Shown in pieces: positions 54,119 to 63,291 of a stretch of DNA of 64,000 nucleotides; position 1 is the first letter of the stretch; the number at the start of each line of letters is the position of its first letter. The notes under the pieces were generated by a model that made no database searches, had not been told where the DNA came from, and saw only the letters and a program-made list of their open reading frames with translations. The translations under genes were made by a program, and so were the position numbers. The stretch comes from [Leptolyngbya] sp. JSC-1 (GTDB taxonomy: Bacteria; Cyanobacteriota; Cyanobacteriia; Elainellales; Elainellaceae). The DNA lies in assembly GCA_000733415.1 (NCBI GenBank), contig KL662191.1, forward strand, positions 5,618,268 through 5,682,267, written 5' to 3'.

Positions 54119-54724
54119 ATGCCTATTGGTGTTCCAAAAGTTCCCTATCGCCTTCCAGGCAGTTCCTATGAGCAGTGGATCGATATCTATCAGCGTCTGA
54201 GCCTGGAGCGCATTATTTTTCTGAGTCAAGAGGTGGATGACGGCATTGCTAACGCCATCGTGGCCTCAATGCTCTATCTGGACTCGGAAGATGCTACCAA
54301 ACCTATCTATTTGTACATCAACTCTCCGGGTGGTTCCGTTACGGCGGGCATGGCAATTTATGACACCATGCAGCACATCAAGTCAGAAGTGGTAACGATT
54401 TGCGTTGGGCTAGCCGCTTCGATGGGCGCGTTCCTGCTCGCGGCTGGCACCCCTGGTAAGCGATTGGCCCTACCCCATGCCCGCATCATGATTCACCAAC
54501 CCCTAGGTGGCACCGGACGCCAACAGGCTACTGATATTGAAATTGAGGCCAGACAAATTCTGCGGGTGCGGCAAAAGCTGAATGAGCTGATGGCCTTCCA
54601 CACCGGCAAAACGATTGAGCAAATTCAGAAAGATACCGACCGTGACTACTTTATGTCAGCGGAAGAAGCCAAGGAATATGGCCTAATTGACCGGGTAATT
54701 GTCGATCAAGGTAGTCAAAATTAG
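54119..54724 (+). CDS. clpP: ATP-dependent Clp protease proteolytic subunit, catalytic
   Basis: This 201-residue subunit has the full triad: Ser101 in LAASMGAFLL, His126 in ARIMIHQPLG, and an Asp in the KDTDRDYFM stretch. The family motifs RIIFLSQEVDD, YINSPGGSV and EEAKEYGLIDRV are present. It is the only catalytic copy of the three-gene cluster, so it likely supplies the active sites of a mixed ring with one or both ClpR-like subunits and a Clp/HSP100 chaperone. In cyanobacteria ClpP3 and ClpR form such a complex, so ClpP3 is the natural match. A terminator follows at 54797. Confidence 0.93.
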   Translation: MPIGVPKVPYRLPGSSYEQWIDIYQRLSLERIIFLSQEVDDGIANAIVASMLYLDSEDATKPIYLYINSPGGSVTAGMAIYDTMQHIKSEVVTICVGLAASMGAFLLAAGTPGKRLALPHARIMIHQPLGGTGRQQATDIEIEARQILRVRQKLNELMAFHTGKTIEQIQKDTDRDYFMSAEEAKEYGLIDRVIVDQGSQN

Positions 54725-54796
54725 GGACAAAATTAGCGTTAAACCGGCTTTTTGTTGCTATTTTGCACCTGAGTCCTTTCAATTTATAGGAGCAAG

Positions 54797-54826
54797 TGGC
54801 AGAATTTGTGTAACTCTGCCATTTTT
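54797..54826 (+). terminator. Weak hairpin terminator after the clp cluster
   Basis: The stem TGGCAGA/TCTGCCA with an 11-nt loop is followed by five T. It ends just before the J-domain gene start at 54833. Confidence 0.6.
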
Positions 54827-54832
54827 ATTGCA

Positions 54833-55492
54833 ATGGATCTTGCGGGTTATTATCGACTGTTGGGCTTGAGAACGGGGGCTTCCTACGAGGATATCAAAGC
54901 CGCTTATCGGCGTTTGGCGCGGCAGTATCATCCAGATTCCAATCCCGCCAATCAACAGCAAGCCCAAGAAAAATTTATTCGGCTCACAGAAGCCTACAAA
55001 GCGCTGATTAGTGTGGTGCGCCCTGCACCAGAAAGCGCAGCACCGGCCAAAGCCGAACCCAACCGCACTCAGCCAACCTACAGTCGCGATCGGGTATCCT
55101 CCAAATCCTCGCAAGTCCAACCCCCAGTTAAGCCACAAGTCAAAGTTACTAAGAAATCGCCCCCGATTCAAACTGAGAATTTGTCTCAGACCGATCAGAA
55201 GCTGAAGTCTCAGTCCTATGAACAACTTCAGCAGCTCTTGAAGCAACAGCGGTTTCCCCGCGCCATTGCTCTAATCGAAGGGTTGGCTCAGCGCCTACCG
55301 AACGATGTAGAGGTGCGCCAGTGGCAGGCTATTACCTATCAGCGGTTTGGTCGCTATTTGGTGAATACGCACCAATCGGAGAAAGCCAGAGTTTATCTAA
55401 AAAAGGCACTCCGCACCGATCCGCACAATAAATCCCTCTGGTATGAGGTAGAGCGAGAGTTTCGTCGGATTGAGCAAATTGAGATCTATTGA
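54833..55492 (+). CDS. J-domain protein with a C-terminal TPR-like region
   Basis: The protein of about 219 residues starts with a J-domain (YYRLLGLRTGASYEDIKAAY, HPD in ARQYHPDSNPA, IRLTEAYKALI). After a linker rich in Lys, Pro and Gln (about 75-130) comes a helical TPR-like part (SYEQLQQLLKQQRFPRAIALI, RVYLKKALRTDPHNKSLWYE). The ATG at 54833 is preferred over the TTG at 54806. It lies about 110 bp after the clpP gene, with a weak terminator between. A J-protein next to a Clp cluster suggests substrate handover between DnaK and Clp, but this is inference. Confidence 0.85.
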   Translation: MDLAGYYRLLGLRTGASYEDIKAAYRRLARQYHPDSNPANQQQAQEKFIRLTEAYKALISVVRPAPESAAPAKAEPNRTQPTYSRDRVSSKSSQVQPPVKPQVKVTKKSPPIQTENLSQTDQKLKSQSYEQLQQLLKQQRFPRAIALIEGLAQRLPNDVEVRQWQAITYQRFGRYLVNTHQSEKARVYLKKALRTDPHNKSLWYEVEREFRRIEQIEIY

Positions 55493-55517
55493 AAGTGCAG
55501 AAGAAGCAATATGCAAG

Positions 55518-55544
55518 AAAAACCCCCAGCTTGCGACCGGGGGT
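55518..55544. terminator. GC-rich hairpin ACCCCC/GGGGGT
   Basis: Six-bp stem with an 11-nt loop. On the minus strand it is followed by TTTTT, on the plus strand by no T-run. It lies 26 bp after the J-domain gene and about 430 bp past the minus-strand giant gene. Confidence 0.5.
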
Positions 55545-55876
55545 ATGAATCAGGGTGCATCTACCATTCACTTAATCTGGGGAAAAATTACGTTTCAGGA
55601 ATTACTCGCAGTTTTCGTATCATCCTTTACTAATACTTCAGATAGAGGCACTTTGCTTCACGAAATTGTTGCAAATGTTGCTAAAAACTATTCAAATTCT
55701 AGTGGAAATTACTGATTAGCCTAGACTGTTAGCCTAGACTGATTGATTGGGAAGCAACCAGTTAATGACAGATCAACGTTGAAACAGTAGATGATTGGAG
55801 TGTGGCGGATGCCCGCTTCAGATTTTGCCTCAGATAAGAGGCATGTACTACAGCTATGCTACTTAGACTCTATCCG

Positions 55877-55895
55877 AAAACCCAGGAGGGGTTTT
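55877..55895. terminator. Hairpin AAAACCC/GGGTTTT after the giant gene
   Basis: A 7-bp stem with a 5-nt loop. In the minus direction it lies about 75 bp past the stop of the 1592-residue gene. It joins the GGTTTTGAAATTCAAAA repeat at 55890-55906. Confidence 0.5.
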
Positions 55896-55970
55896 GAAAT
55901 TCAAAAACTCTGACGAGTTTACTGACTTGTAGTCAGGGAAATCGGATAGGTAGTTAAGGACTCCCCTCAC

Positions 55971-58900
55971 TCACTGTTGAGGCACATAGCCCGACAGGGT
56001 TGGTGCATAGGTGCCAAGCTTAGCCCCATTCGAGTTGTACAGTTCAATCGGGACCTGAGTGGCATCGCTAATGTTTGCTAGAGCACGCAGCAGACCGTTG
56101 ACCTGATTCACGGTGGCGGGTGGAAATTCAGGGTTGCCCTGCTGCCGAGCGCTGTTGATCAAACCTTCTACTGTCCGATCGTAGGCTGAGGTAAACTGGA
56201 TGCGCACAGCTTCGGGAGACAGGGTATAGGTGCAAATTTGAGGATTACCTGCACAGGCCTGGTCAAAATTGGGTTTAGCGGTTTGAATCACCGATGAACG
56301 CCGAGAGTTGCCTTGGGCCTGCTGCAAGGTTTGCGTATAGGTATCGATCAGGGGTTGTGCCTGACCATAGTACACCGAGTCAGACGGAACCTGACGGGCA
56401 TAATCGAGGGCATCCTGCCAGTAAGTCACCGCTTGAGACCACTGGTTTTGCTGCTCTAATCTCCGGGCCTGTTCTGCATAGCTAATTGCCTGTGTATAGG
56501 CATCGGCGGCTGTTTGTTCTTGAGTTTGGCGGGTCGTGGCTTCAGTGAGTCTGGGTTGATAAATGGCTAGCAGTTGGATAGCCTCATTGTAAGCACTGGT
56601 ACCTTCAGGAATTTGTTTTAATTGGTCAATGGCAGTTGTCCAAGTTGCCACCGTTTCTTGCCAGTTCTCAGCAGATTTGGCTGCTTCTGCTCGGGCTGAT
56701 GCCATTTCCCCAGCTTGACGAGCGGCAGCAATTCGATCTTGGGCCTGTTGTTCAATTCCAACCCGCTGGTTAACATTTGCCAGGTTGGCTCGATACTCCT
56801 CTAGCTTCCGTTGGACTAACGAATAGAGGGGATTATCCGGTGAAATTTCCTCCAATTGCTCAATCACCTCTCGCCACAGCCACTGAATTTCTCGCCATTC
56901 CTGTAAAGGATGGGGGGGATTTTGACTTCTTTGAGCTGCTGTATTGGCTTTTTCTAAAGCTTCCACCACTTGCCCCAACAAAACCGATTGCTCCTCATAG
57001 CGCTTGAGTAAGCCCTGCGCAGATTGGTAATGAGGCGACCACATGGGGATTGTGCCTAGTAGATAGCTGGCTTCATTTAGCTTCTTGTGGGCTTCTACCA
57101 CCTCTAGGGCAGATTCGGTTGTTTGCGCCGTCTCTACGGCTTCTTGACTGAGTTGCTGTGCCCGTTGGAGCTGCTCACAACTGCCGACCACACAGGGTCG
57201 GCTCAACCCATATACACCGCCCACTAACAGAAATGAGCCAATCGCACTCCCCAGCACAATATTCGAAGCCGACCATTGAAACCGCTGTTTTTCTTCAGCA
57301 CTATCGGCCGTAGTGGCGACCGAGGCACTGTAGGCATTGGTATCTGTAAGTGTGTCTGCAACCAGAGTTGGAGAGGCAGCCGCAGCACTCGTTGGGTTGA
57401 TAGAGCTAATCGGGGCAATGGCGTAAGTGTCAGTAGCGTCAACAGTATTGACAGTATTAACAGGACTAACAGGACTAACAGCATCAACAGTCTGGACAGC
57501 GTCCACACTGTTAACTGTGTTAACTGTGTCAACTGTGTCCACACTGTCAACTGTGTCAATCGTATTAATGTCATCTAACTCAAAGTCATCATCAGGCAGC
57601 AGGTCTGATTCGGTTAAAATCGCATTGTCTGACAGCGCGTCAATGGCATCAATTTCAGCAGCATCAATTTCAGCAGCATCGATTTCAGCAGTATCAATTT
57701 CAGCAGTACTAATTTCAGCAGCATCGACTTCAACGATGGTTTCTGCAACAGGATCTGCAACAACACTTTCGCTAACCCTATTGTCGGGACTGAGCGCCAG
57801 ATCGGGATCGGGTAATAGGGCAGGCCCTGTTAAAGGTTGATCGGCTACAGGCGCAGCAATTGAATCTGCGATTGGAGATGCAACAGAGTCTGGTGCTTCA
57901 ACTGATTCAAGCACACTATGCAATGCGGCATCGGCTGCATCAACGTCAAGATTTAGTGATTCAGCCTGCTCTAATGATTGTGTATCCTCAAGTAGATTGG
58001 TGAACGCTGTCGCTGCTAACCCTTCATCTTTTTTTTTATCCCCTGTATCGGTTGAAGTATCCAATTCTGGAGTTAAATCTGCCACAGCAGACTCTTGCCA
58101 AGACAAATTACCAGCTTCGTTTGCTTCAGTTAGATCAGTTGCCGTGGAAGTTACACCAATTGATTCAGCAGATTCTACTGGGGTAATACCGATTTTCCGC
58201 AGAATTTCATCTAGCTCATCATCAGCTAATAGCGATTCAATGTTTTTTGGTGTATCTAAATCTAGTTCAGATAAGTTTCCACTTGTCTCAACAGGCTTGT
58301 TCTCTGCTGTGGAAACAGGGATATTGCCAAGAATATTAATAATCCTATCTGAAAGTGATTTGACAACCAGATCAAGATCAGTTAACGAATTGCTGTCTTG
58401 CGGCTCGGCAACCAGTTCACTAGGTTCACTAGATCCACTAACTTCTGGATGCACTGGGTCAGGCTCTGAGTCTTCTCTGAGCAATGTTGCATCATTTGGA
58501 AAGTCTGATGATTCGGTTACTGTACCAAGCCCTAACTCTGGACTAACGTTGGCTGGGATTGTGTTGTCTATAGCAGCAGGTGAAGTAGTATCAGGCAAGC
58601 TAACATCAAGGGAGTCACTATCAGGCGAAACCGTCCTAGTCTCATCTTCTGGCTCTGTTCTCTCTCGGTCTATTGCTGGCTCGGCATTTGGTGGCTCGGC
58701 ACTAGTGAGGACAACTGGTTCTGATAGGTCCATTGCTGAACTGAGCCAGGGATCGGGAATTGTAAATTCGGCAGGCGCAGAGGGTGCTGCGGCAGTCGGA
58801 GCATCGATAGATACGTCTGAATCTTCTAGCGGAGGCGTCAAGTCGATCGTAGTGATTGGTTCTGCAATATTCTCGATGCTTGCAGAACTTGGTAGATCAG

Positions 58901-60749
58901 GAGCAGCCCTATCTAGCAACGCGGCGTCCGGAATTTCATCCAAGCCAGCCGTTTCGCTTTCTGATTCTTCTGATTCTTCTGATTCTGCAGCAAGGATTGG
59001 TGGCTCAGCTTGCGGCATTTCAATTGCGGCTGACTCAAGTTGGCTCAGTTCAATCGAAGGTTCGGTTTGGGGGTTGCTAATCAGCGTTGGTGTGACGTTT
59101 GGCTCATCGATTGGTGCCAGTTCAATTGGTGCTAGTTCAATTGGTGCCGGTTCAATTGGTGCTGCTTCAGCCTGTAGTTCGGTCTGCGGCTCAATCGGGG
59201 ACACATCGACTGAAAGTGCATCCACCGTCGGCTCAATTAACGGCTCGATGATTTCAGGCGGCTCGACAGTGAATTCAGTTAATTCGTCTTGTGATGCTGC
59301 TGTGATCGAGTCATTCGCCGGAGCTTCAATGAACTGAGATTCAACAGATTGAGATTCGTTGGACGGAGCATCGACCGGCGGAAATTCGATGAAAGCCGAT
59401 CGATTAAGGGGCAAGTCAGTCAGGTTTGGTTCAGTTAAGAACGGTTCAAAAATGGGTGGTTCGCTACTGAGTGGTTCAATGACTAGTGGCTCATCGCTAG
59501 CAACCTGCTCAGGATTGACGGCCTCTATCGATACGTCGATTAATTCGCCGCTTGGCTCGACACTTGGTTCAAGACTTAGTTCAAGGCTTGGTTCAACACT
59601 CGGCTCGACTGGAACTGCGGCTACATTTATGGCATTGGCTGCGTCCACTGGCTCCTCATCCAGCAGCGCTGCGGATTCCTCTGCGGGAGTGGCTTCCAGA
59701 TTCGCTGTATCGGCTGCATCCACAGCTAGCCTTTCATGCTCTCCAATCAATGAATCCGTCAGCAAAACCGGAGCAGCTGCCTGAGAAACAGATTGAGAAA
59801 CCACTGTCTCTAAAACGGTCTCAGGAGGCTCTACTGGGGTTTCCTCTGGGATTTCTGCTGGGTTTTCTTCAGCGACTTCTTCAGCGACTTCTTCAGCGAC
59901 TTCTTCAGCGACTGCCAGTTCAGCCTCAACTATTTCGAGCCGACCTGCTTCTACCGAAGCTGGTTGATCAACTAGCCCATGGGCTGGTTCATTGATCGGA
60001 TCCTCGGATGGATCAGGTGGGACGATAACTATTTCTGGAACCGGCTGGATGATCGGTTCCGTAGCTACAGGTTCGATGATTGGTTCTACGACGCTTTCCG
60101 TAGCCAACGACTCGCTGGAGAACAAAGTAGACGCTGGCTCAACCACTGGGCTGCTCGGTGCTTCAAACGTTCCTCTGATAATTCGCGGTGCTGCTGCCTC
60201 AGGTTCGCTCAGCTCAAAGCGGAATTTGCGCGATGCATACGGCTGCTGATAGCCAGCAATTCGTAGAAATAGTTGTACCGATAACTGCTTAGAACCCTGC
60301 AAATCCGATTCAGTGCGCAGCAAATCTGGCAGCAGTGCCTTAACTGCTAGTTCCAAATCGCGCAACGTCTGCTCTGGCTCTGGTTCAATATGGAGCAAAT
60401 GTTCTGCCAGCACCAGCAAAGCTTTATCGCGTGTCGCACAGCGGATTTGTAGCGGTCGAGCTTGTAGTCGCTGCTGCAACGCCTGCTGCAAGTTCTGAGT
60501 CAAAGACGACCATTCCCGTTGCTGCGTAACAGATTTTCTTAACCCCATGCGCTGATTCCGATCTGAAGAACGCTGTTTAACCATACGGTCGTGATACAGG
60601 TTGATCCGGTCAGTCAAGCCCCTGAAGAACTGGATTGATTGGTTCCATACCAGTATGGCTCGCGGTCGTTGCTTTTTGGCAGAAGCTGATGAATTTTGGG
60701 TTAAGTTTTGATTTTGAGTTAGCGCATTTACCCAATTTTGCCTAGGCAA
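55971..60749 (-). CDS. 1592-residue protein: conserved-looking ends around a giant acidic disordered region
   Basis: The N-terminal part (about 1-195) is basic and ordered (LQQALQQRLQARPLQIRCAT, RDKALLVLAEHLLHIEPE). Then about 960 residues are disordered and acidic (EPSVEPSLE, EESEESESE, DTVDSVDTVDTVNTV), built of DNA repeats: VAEE x4 at 59865-59912, AEIDA-like x6 at 57646-57735, VD/TV units at 57420-57560. One transmembrane helix follows (NIVLGSAIGSFLLVGGVYGL, about 1163-1185). The last about 400 residues are coiled/helical, with a recurring W-x-AV-x-W-x-A...P..S.Y..A unit (WSQAVTYWQDALDYARQVPS), and end in LSGYVPQQ. The start is TTG at 60749; ATG 60584 is possible. Function unknown. Confidence 0.8.
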   Translation of the reverse strand: MPRQNWVNALTQNQNLTQNSSASAKKQRPRAILVWNQSIQFFRGLTDRINLYHDRMVKQRSSDRNQRMGLRKSVTQQREWSSLTQNLQQALQQRLQARPLQIRCATRDKALLVLAEHLLHIEPEPEQTLRDLELAVKALLPDLLRTESDLQGSKQLSVQLFLRIAGYQQPYASRKFRFELSEPEAAAPRIIRGTFEAPSSPVVEPASTLFSSESLATESVVEPIIEPVATEPIIQPVPEIVIVPPDPSEDPINEPAHGLVDQPASVEAGRLEIVEAELAVAEEVAEEVAEEVAEENPAEIPEETPVEPPETVLETVVSQSVSQAAAPVLLTDSLIGEHERLAVDAADTANLEATPAEESAALLDEEPVDAANAINVAAVPVEPSVEPSLELSLEPSVEPSGELIDVSIEAVNPEQVASDEPLVIEPLSSEPPIFEPFLTEPNLTDLPLNRSAFIEFPPVDAPSNESQSVESQFIEAPANDSITAASQDELTEFTVEPPEIIEPLIEPTVDALSVDVSPIEPQTELQAEAAPIEPAPIELAPIELAPIDEPNVTPTLISNPQTEPSIELSQLESAAIEMPQAEPPILAAESEESEESESETAGLDEIPDAALLDRAAPDLPSSASIENIAEPITTIDLTPPLEDSDVSIDAPTAAAPSAPAEFTIPDPWLSSAMDLSEPVVLTSAEPPNAEPAIDRERTEPEDETRTVSPDSDSLDVSLPDTTSPAAIDNTIPANVSPELGLGTVTESSDFPNDATLLREDSEPDPVHPEVSGSSEPSELVAEPQDSNSLTDLDLVVKSLSDRIINILGNIPVSTAENKPVETSGNLSELDLDTPKNIESLLADDELDEILRKIGITPVESAESIGVTSTATDLTEANEAGNLSWQESAVADLTPELDTSTDTGDKKKDEGLAATAFTNLLEDTQSLEQAESLNLDVDAADAALHSVLESVEAPDSVASPIADSIAAPVADQPLTGPALLPDPDLALSPDNRVSESVVADPVAETIVEVDAAEISTAEIDTAEIDAAEIDAAEIDAIDALSDNAILTESDLLPDDDFELDDINTIDTVDSVDTVDTVNTVNSVDAVQTVDAVSPVSPVNTVNTVDATDTYAIAPISSINPTSAAAASPTLVADTLTDTNAYSASVATTADSAEEKQRFQWSASNIVLGSAIGSFLLVGGVYGLSRPCVVGSCEQLQRAQQLSQEAVETAQTTESALEVVEAHKKLNEASYLLGTIPMWSPHYQSAQGLLKRYEEQSVLLGQVVEALEKANTAAQRSQNPPHPLQEWREIQWLWREVIEQLEEISPDNPLYSLVQRKLEEYRANLANVNQRVGIEQQAQDRIAAARQAGEMASARAEAAKSAENWQETVATWTTAIDQLKQIPEGTSAYNEAIQLLAIYQPRLTEATTRQTQEQTAADAYTQAISYAEQARRLEQQNQWSQAVTYWQDALDYARQVPSDSVYYGQAQPLIDTYTQTLQQAQGNSRRSSVIQTAKPNFDQACAGNPQICTYTLSPEAVRIQFTSAYDRTVEGLINSARQQGNPEFPPATVNQVNGLLRALANISDATQVPIELYNSNGAKLGTYAPTLSGYVPQQ

Positions 60750-60833
60750 GATTTCACACCGTCAAGATTTCACAACAGCCCTTGCGATTCACCTACGGCA
60801 ACTCGTTACAATGGGGAAGGTTCTACTGCGACG

Positions 60834-60861
60834 TTGGTGACTGCCAATAATGTTTTATGAT
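60834..60861 (+). promoter_or_regulatory. Sigma70-type promoter of the probable 6S RNA
   Basis: -35 TTGGTG (60834-60839) and -10 TATGAT (60856-60861) with a 16-bp spacer. The RNA would start near 60868. Confidence 0.55.
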
Positions 60862-60867
60862 CTATGC

Positions 60868-61061
60868 CTTTTAAGTAAGGGAACCTAATTATCCTGGTGG
60901 CAGTAGACCGGGCTTGTACCCGGAAACTTTAAACCAGTGGTTAAGGTACCCACCTGGAGTTTTCCAGGTCAAAAACTGAGGTAAGACGGCGTTGTGGGGG
61001 ACCCTCATCATGTCATTGCGAGTGTTCTATTCCCTTGTCTAGGTCAGGCGAGGGAGTTTTT
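60868..61061 (+). ncRNA. ssaA: Probable 6S RNA
   Basis: The region holds no ORF but strong structure: CCGGG..CCCGG at 60912-60930, a 7-bp perfect stem ACCTGGA..TCCAGGT (60953 region), and a GGTGG/CCACC long-range pair, in a layout of stems around bulges. The sequence GGAACC...CTGGTGG...AGACCGGGC...CCCACCTGG...CAGGTC...GAGGTAAGACGGCGTT resembles, from memory, cyanobacterial 6S RNA. The length of about 190 nt fits. A promoter precedes it and a hairpin plus T-run ends it. 6S RNA binds RNA polymerase and adjusts its activity to nutrient state. The call needs a covariance search. Confidence 0.6.
61031..61061 (+). terminator. Terminator at the 3' end of the probable 6S RNA
   Basis: TCCCTTG..CGAGGGA stem followed by TTTTT. 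Confidence 0.7.
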
Positions 61062-61176
61062 GTTTGAGAGTTTTGAGTTCTTCTTAAAACTCACGAAGCT
61101 TCCTCTTTGCAAATCTCAACAATTTTAGATACAATTGACTGCAATAAGCGTAGTCGTTATGAGTTTACTTAGACCT

Positions 61177-62556
61177 ATGACAAACCCAGCGGTAGAAAAT
61201 CTGGTCATCATTGGTTCTGGTCCGGCGGGTTACACGGCTGCAATCTATGCGGCCAGAGCAAATTTGAAGCCTTTTGTGTTTGAAGGGTTCCAGGCAGGTG
61301 GCCTACCGGGTGGGCAGTTGATGACCACAACTGAGGTGGAAAATTTCCCCGGTTTTCCAGATGGAATTATGGGACCTGAGTTGATGGATCGGATGAAGGC
61401 TCAGGCATTGCGCTGGGGGGCTGAACTAGTAACCGAAGATGTCACCTCGGTAGATTTCAGTCAGCGTCCGTTTGTGATTCGCTCGGAGGAACGGGAGGTG
61501 CGGGCGCATAGCGTGATTATTGCCACCGGCGCAACGGCAAAGCGGCTTGGTTTACCTTGCGAAAACCAGTTTTGGAGTCGCGGTATTTCGGCCTGTGCGA
61601 TTTGTGATGGCGCTACGCCCATTTTCCGCGGTGCCGAGATTGTGGTGATTGGCGGCGGTGATTCGGCGGCTGAAGAAGCAATGTACCTAACCAAATACGG
61701 CGATCACGTCCACCTGCTGGTGCGGGGTGACAAAATGCGGGCCAGTAAAGCCATGCAGGACCGGGTGTTGAAGAATCCTAGAATCACCGTGCACTGGGAC
61801 ACAGAAGCGCTGGATGTGTACGGCGAAGATGGCTGGATGCAGGGCGTCAAGGTCCGCAACAATAAAACTCAGGAAGAAAGCCAAATTCCGGCAAAGGGCT
61901 TGTTCTATGCAATTGGCCATACGCCAAATACAAGCCTATTTAAGGGCCAGATCGAGCTAGATGATGTGGGCTATATCGTTACCCGCAACGGTGTAGAAAC
62001 TAATATTGAAGGGGTCTATGCCGCCGGGGATGTGCAGGATCACGAGTTTCGCCAGGGTATCACGGCAGCTGGATCGGGCTGTATGGCGGCAATGCTGGCT
62101 GAGCGGTGGTTGGCGATCAACGAACTCGCGCAAGAGTTTCATCAAACCAACTCTGAAAAACCAGCAGCTGAACCAACTCCCCACAAAACCGAAGCGGAAG
62201 AAGCGGCAGAGTTTGATATTGCCCGTACTCGTCATGTTGGTGGCTACGCGCTGCGCAAGCTCTACCACGAAAGCGATCGTCTGATCATGGTGAAGTACGC
62301 CTCGCCTACCTGCGGCCCTTGCCATACGCTGAAGCCAATTCTCAGCAAGATTGTGGATGAGTTTGACAGCCAAATCCACTACGTGGAAATCGACATTGAA
62401 CAGGATCCCGATATCGCTGAATCGGCAGGCGTGGTTGGCACTCCCACGATACAGTTCTTTAAAGACAAAGGGCTGGTGGGCGAAATGAAGGGCGTTAAGC
62501 CGAAGAGCCAATATCGCGAAATGATCGAGCAGCATCTGACGGCTGTTGTGGTCTAG
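61177..62556 (+). CDS. trxB: NADPH-thioredoxin reductase C (thioredoxin reductase-thioredoxin fusion)
   Basis: NTRC uses NADPH to reduce 2-Cys peroxiredoxin and other targets; the fusion is typical of cyanobacteria and plastids. The reductase part (about 1-310) has the FAD motif VIIGSGPAGYTAAIYAARAN, the disulfide CAIC (Cys140/Cys143), the NADPH motif VIGGGDSAAEEA and VYAAGDVQDHEFRQ. A linker of about 45 residues leads to a thioredoxin domain (about 355-460) with the CGPC active site (Cys379/Cys382) and VVGTPTIQFF. The ATG at 61177 (MTNPAVENLVIIG) matches the usual start of these proteins better than 61159. A terminator follows at 62609. Confidence 0.96.
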   Translation: MTNPAVENLVIIGSGPAGYTAAIYAARANLKPFVFEGFQAGGLPGGQLMTTTEVENFPGFPDGIMGPELMDRMKAQALRWGAELVTEDVTSVDFSQRPFVIRSEEREVRAHSVIIATGATAKRLGLPCENQFWSRGISACAICDGATPIFRGAEIVVIGGGDSAAEEAMYLTKYGDHVHLLVRGDKMRASKAMQDRVLKNPRITVHWDTEALDVYGEDGWMQGVKVRNNKTQEESQIPAKGLFYAIGHTPNTSLFKGQIELDDVGYIVTRNGVETNIEGVYAAGDVQDHEFRQGITAAGSGCMAAMLAERWLAINELAQEFHQTNSEKPAAEPTPHKTEAEEAAEFDIARTRHVGGYALRKLYHESDRLIMVKYASPTCGPCHTLKPILSKIVDEFDSQIHYVEIDIEQDPDIAESAGVVGTPTIQFFKDKGLVGEMKGVKPKSQYREMIEQHLTAVVV

Positions 62557-62608
62557 ATTGAATGATTTAATTTTGCTATCAACTTTTCGCTGACTAATCA
62601 GAAACTAG

Positions 62609-62635
62609 GGGCATGGCAAACCATGTCCTTTTTTT
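62609..62635 (+). terminator. Rho-independent terminator of the NTRC gene
   Basis: The stem GGGCATGG/CCATGTCC (one G-U pair) with a CAAA loop is followed by seven T. Confidence 0.9.
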
Positions 62636-62829
62636 GTCAAGGCTTGTTCTATTGATTTGGTCTTCCATCCAACATCTCAAGCGCGGCAATGGTTTTGTCG
62701 CTGGACACACTTGAACTAACATCTCAGTCGAGTAGAAGCGCAGTAACCATGCAACAGCCTATCAACGCCATCATCGCGGTGCTATTTCTCTCATCCAACC
62801 CAACTGTATTGCTCCAAATTGCTCCAAAT

Positions 62830-63243
62830 TGCTCCAAACTGTAAATCCTTGGCAGGTAACTGCTGATCAAACCAGGTGGATCCAGGCACAAGCATCTATT
62901 TTGGCTGGAGAGCCGATTGAAGAAGAGTACACGACTCGTTTGCTTGACCTATCGGGTCGGGAAGTCGCTCGGTTTGCAGGAAAGTTTGACCGATTTAGTC
63001 ACGACTGATTCTGAGGCCAGTTATCTTTATGATGCAGCGGGCAATCAGCTAGCTCAATTGCCAGGAGTTTTCCAGAAATTCAGTCCCAATGGGCAGTATT
63101 TTGTGACTACGATTGACGATACGATCTATTTGTTTGTTGTTTGATCGCTCAGGCCCTAAACGCTTGGAAATTGAAGGAGAATTCAGAAGTTTTAGTCCCG
63201 ATGGTCAACATTTGGTGATTACGACCCAAAATTCTGTTCATTG
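62830..63243 (+). pseudogene. Remnant of a WD40-like repeat protein
   Basis: Three frame-separated pieces of beta-propeller repeats lie in order: TTRLLDLSGREVARFAG, then DAAGNQLAQLPGVFQKFSP with NGQYFVTTIDDT, then SGPKRLEIEGEFRSFSPDGQ with LVITTQNSV. They match the pattern G(x)hhxxLxGxFxxFSPDGQxhhTxxxD(x)hhhLhd of bacterial WD40 proteins. A frame change lies between FDRFSHD and LVTTDSEASYLYD, a second lies after the NGQYFVTT piece, and no start or complete domain is found. The 75-codon ORF at 62917-63144 is just one piece. Probably a degenerated gene fragment. Confidence 0.65.
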
Positions 63244-63291
63244 AACGCGGTTGATTTGGGCATAGAGCGGGTCTTTTCGAGCAGAGCGCTA

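Noticed and set aside
57997..59337. 446-codon plus-strand ORF opposite the giant gene (rich in Ser, Gly, Ile, Val)
   Set aside because: It mirrors the acidic Glu/Pro/Asp/Ser codon bias of the minus-strand gene. No start signal, no domain, and several similar shadows lie along the same region.
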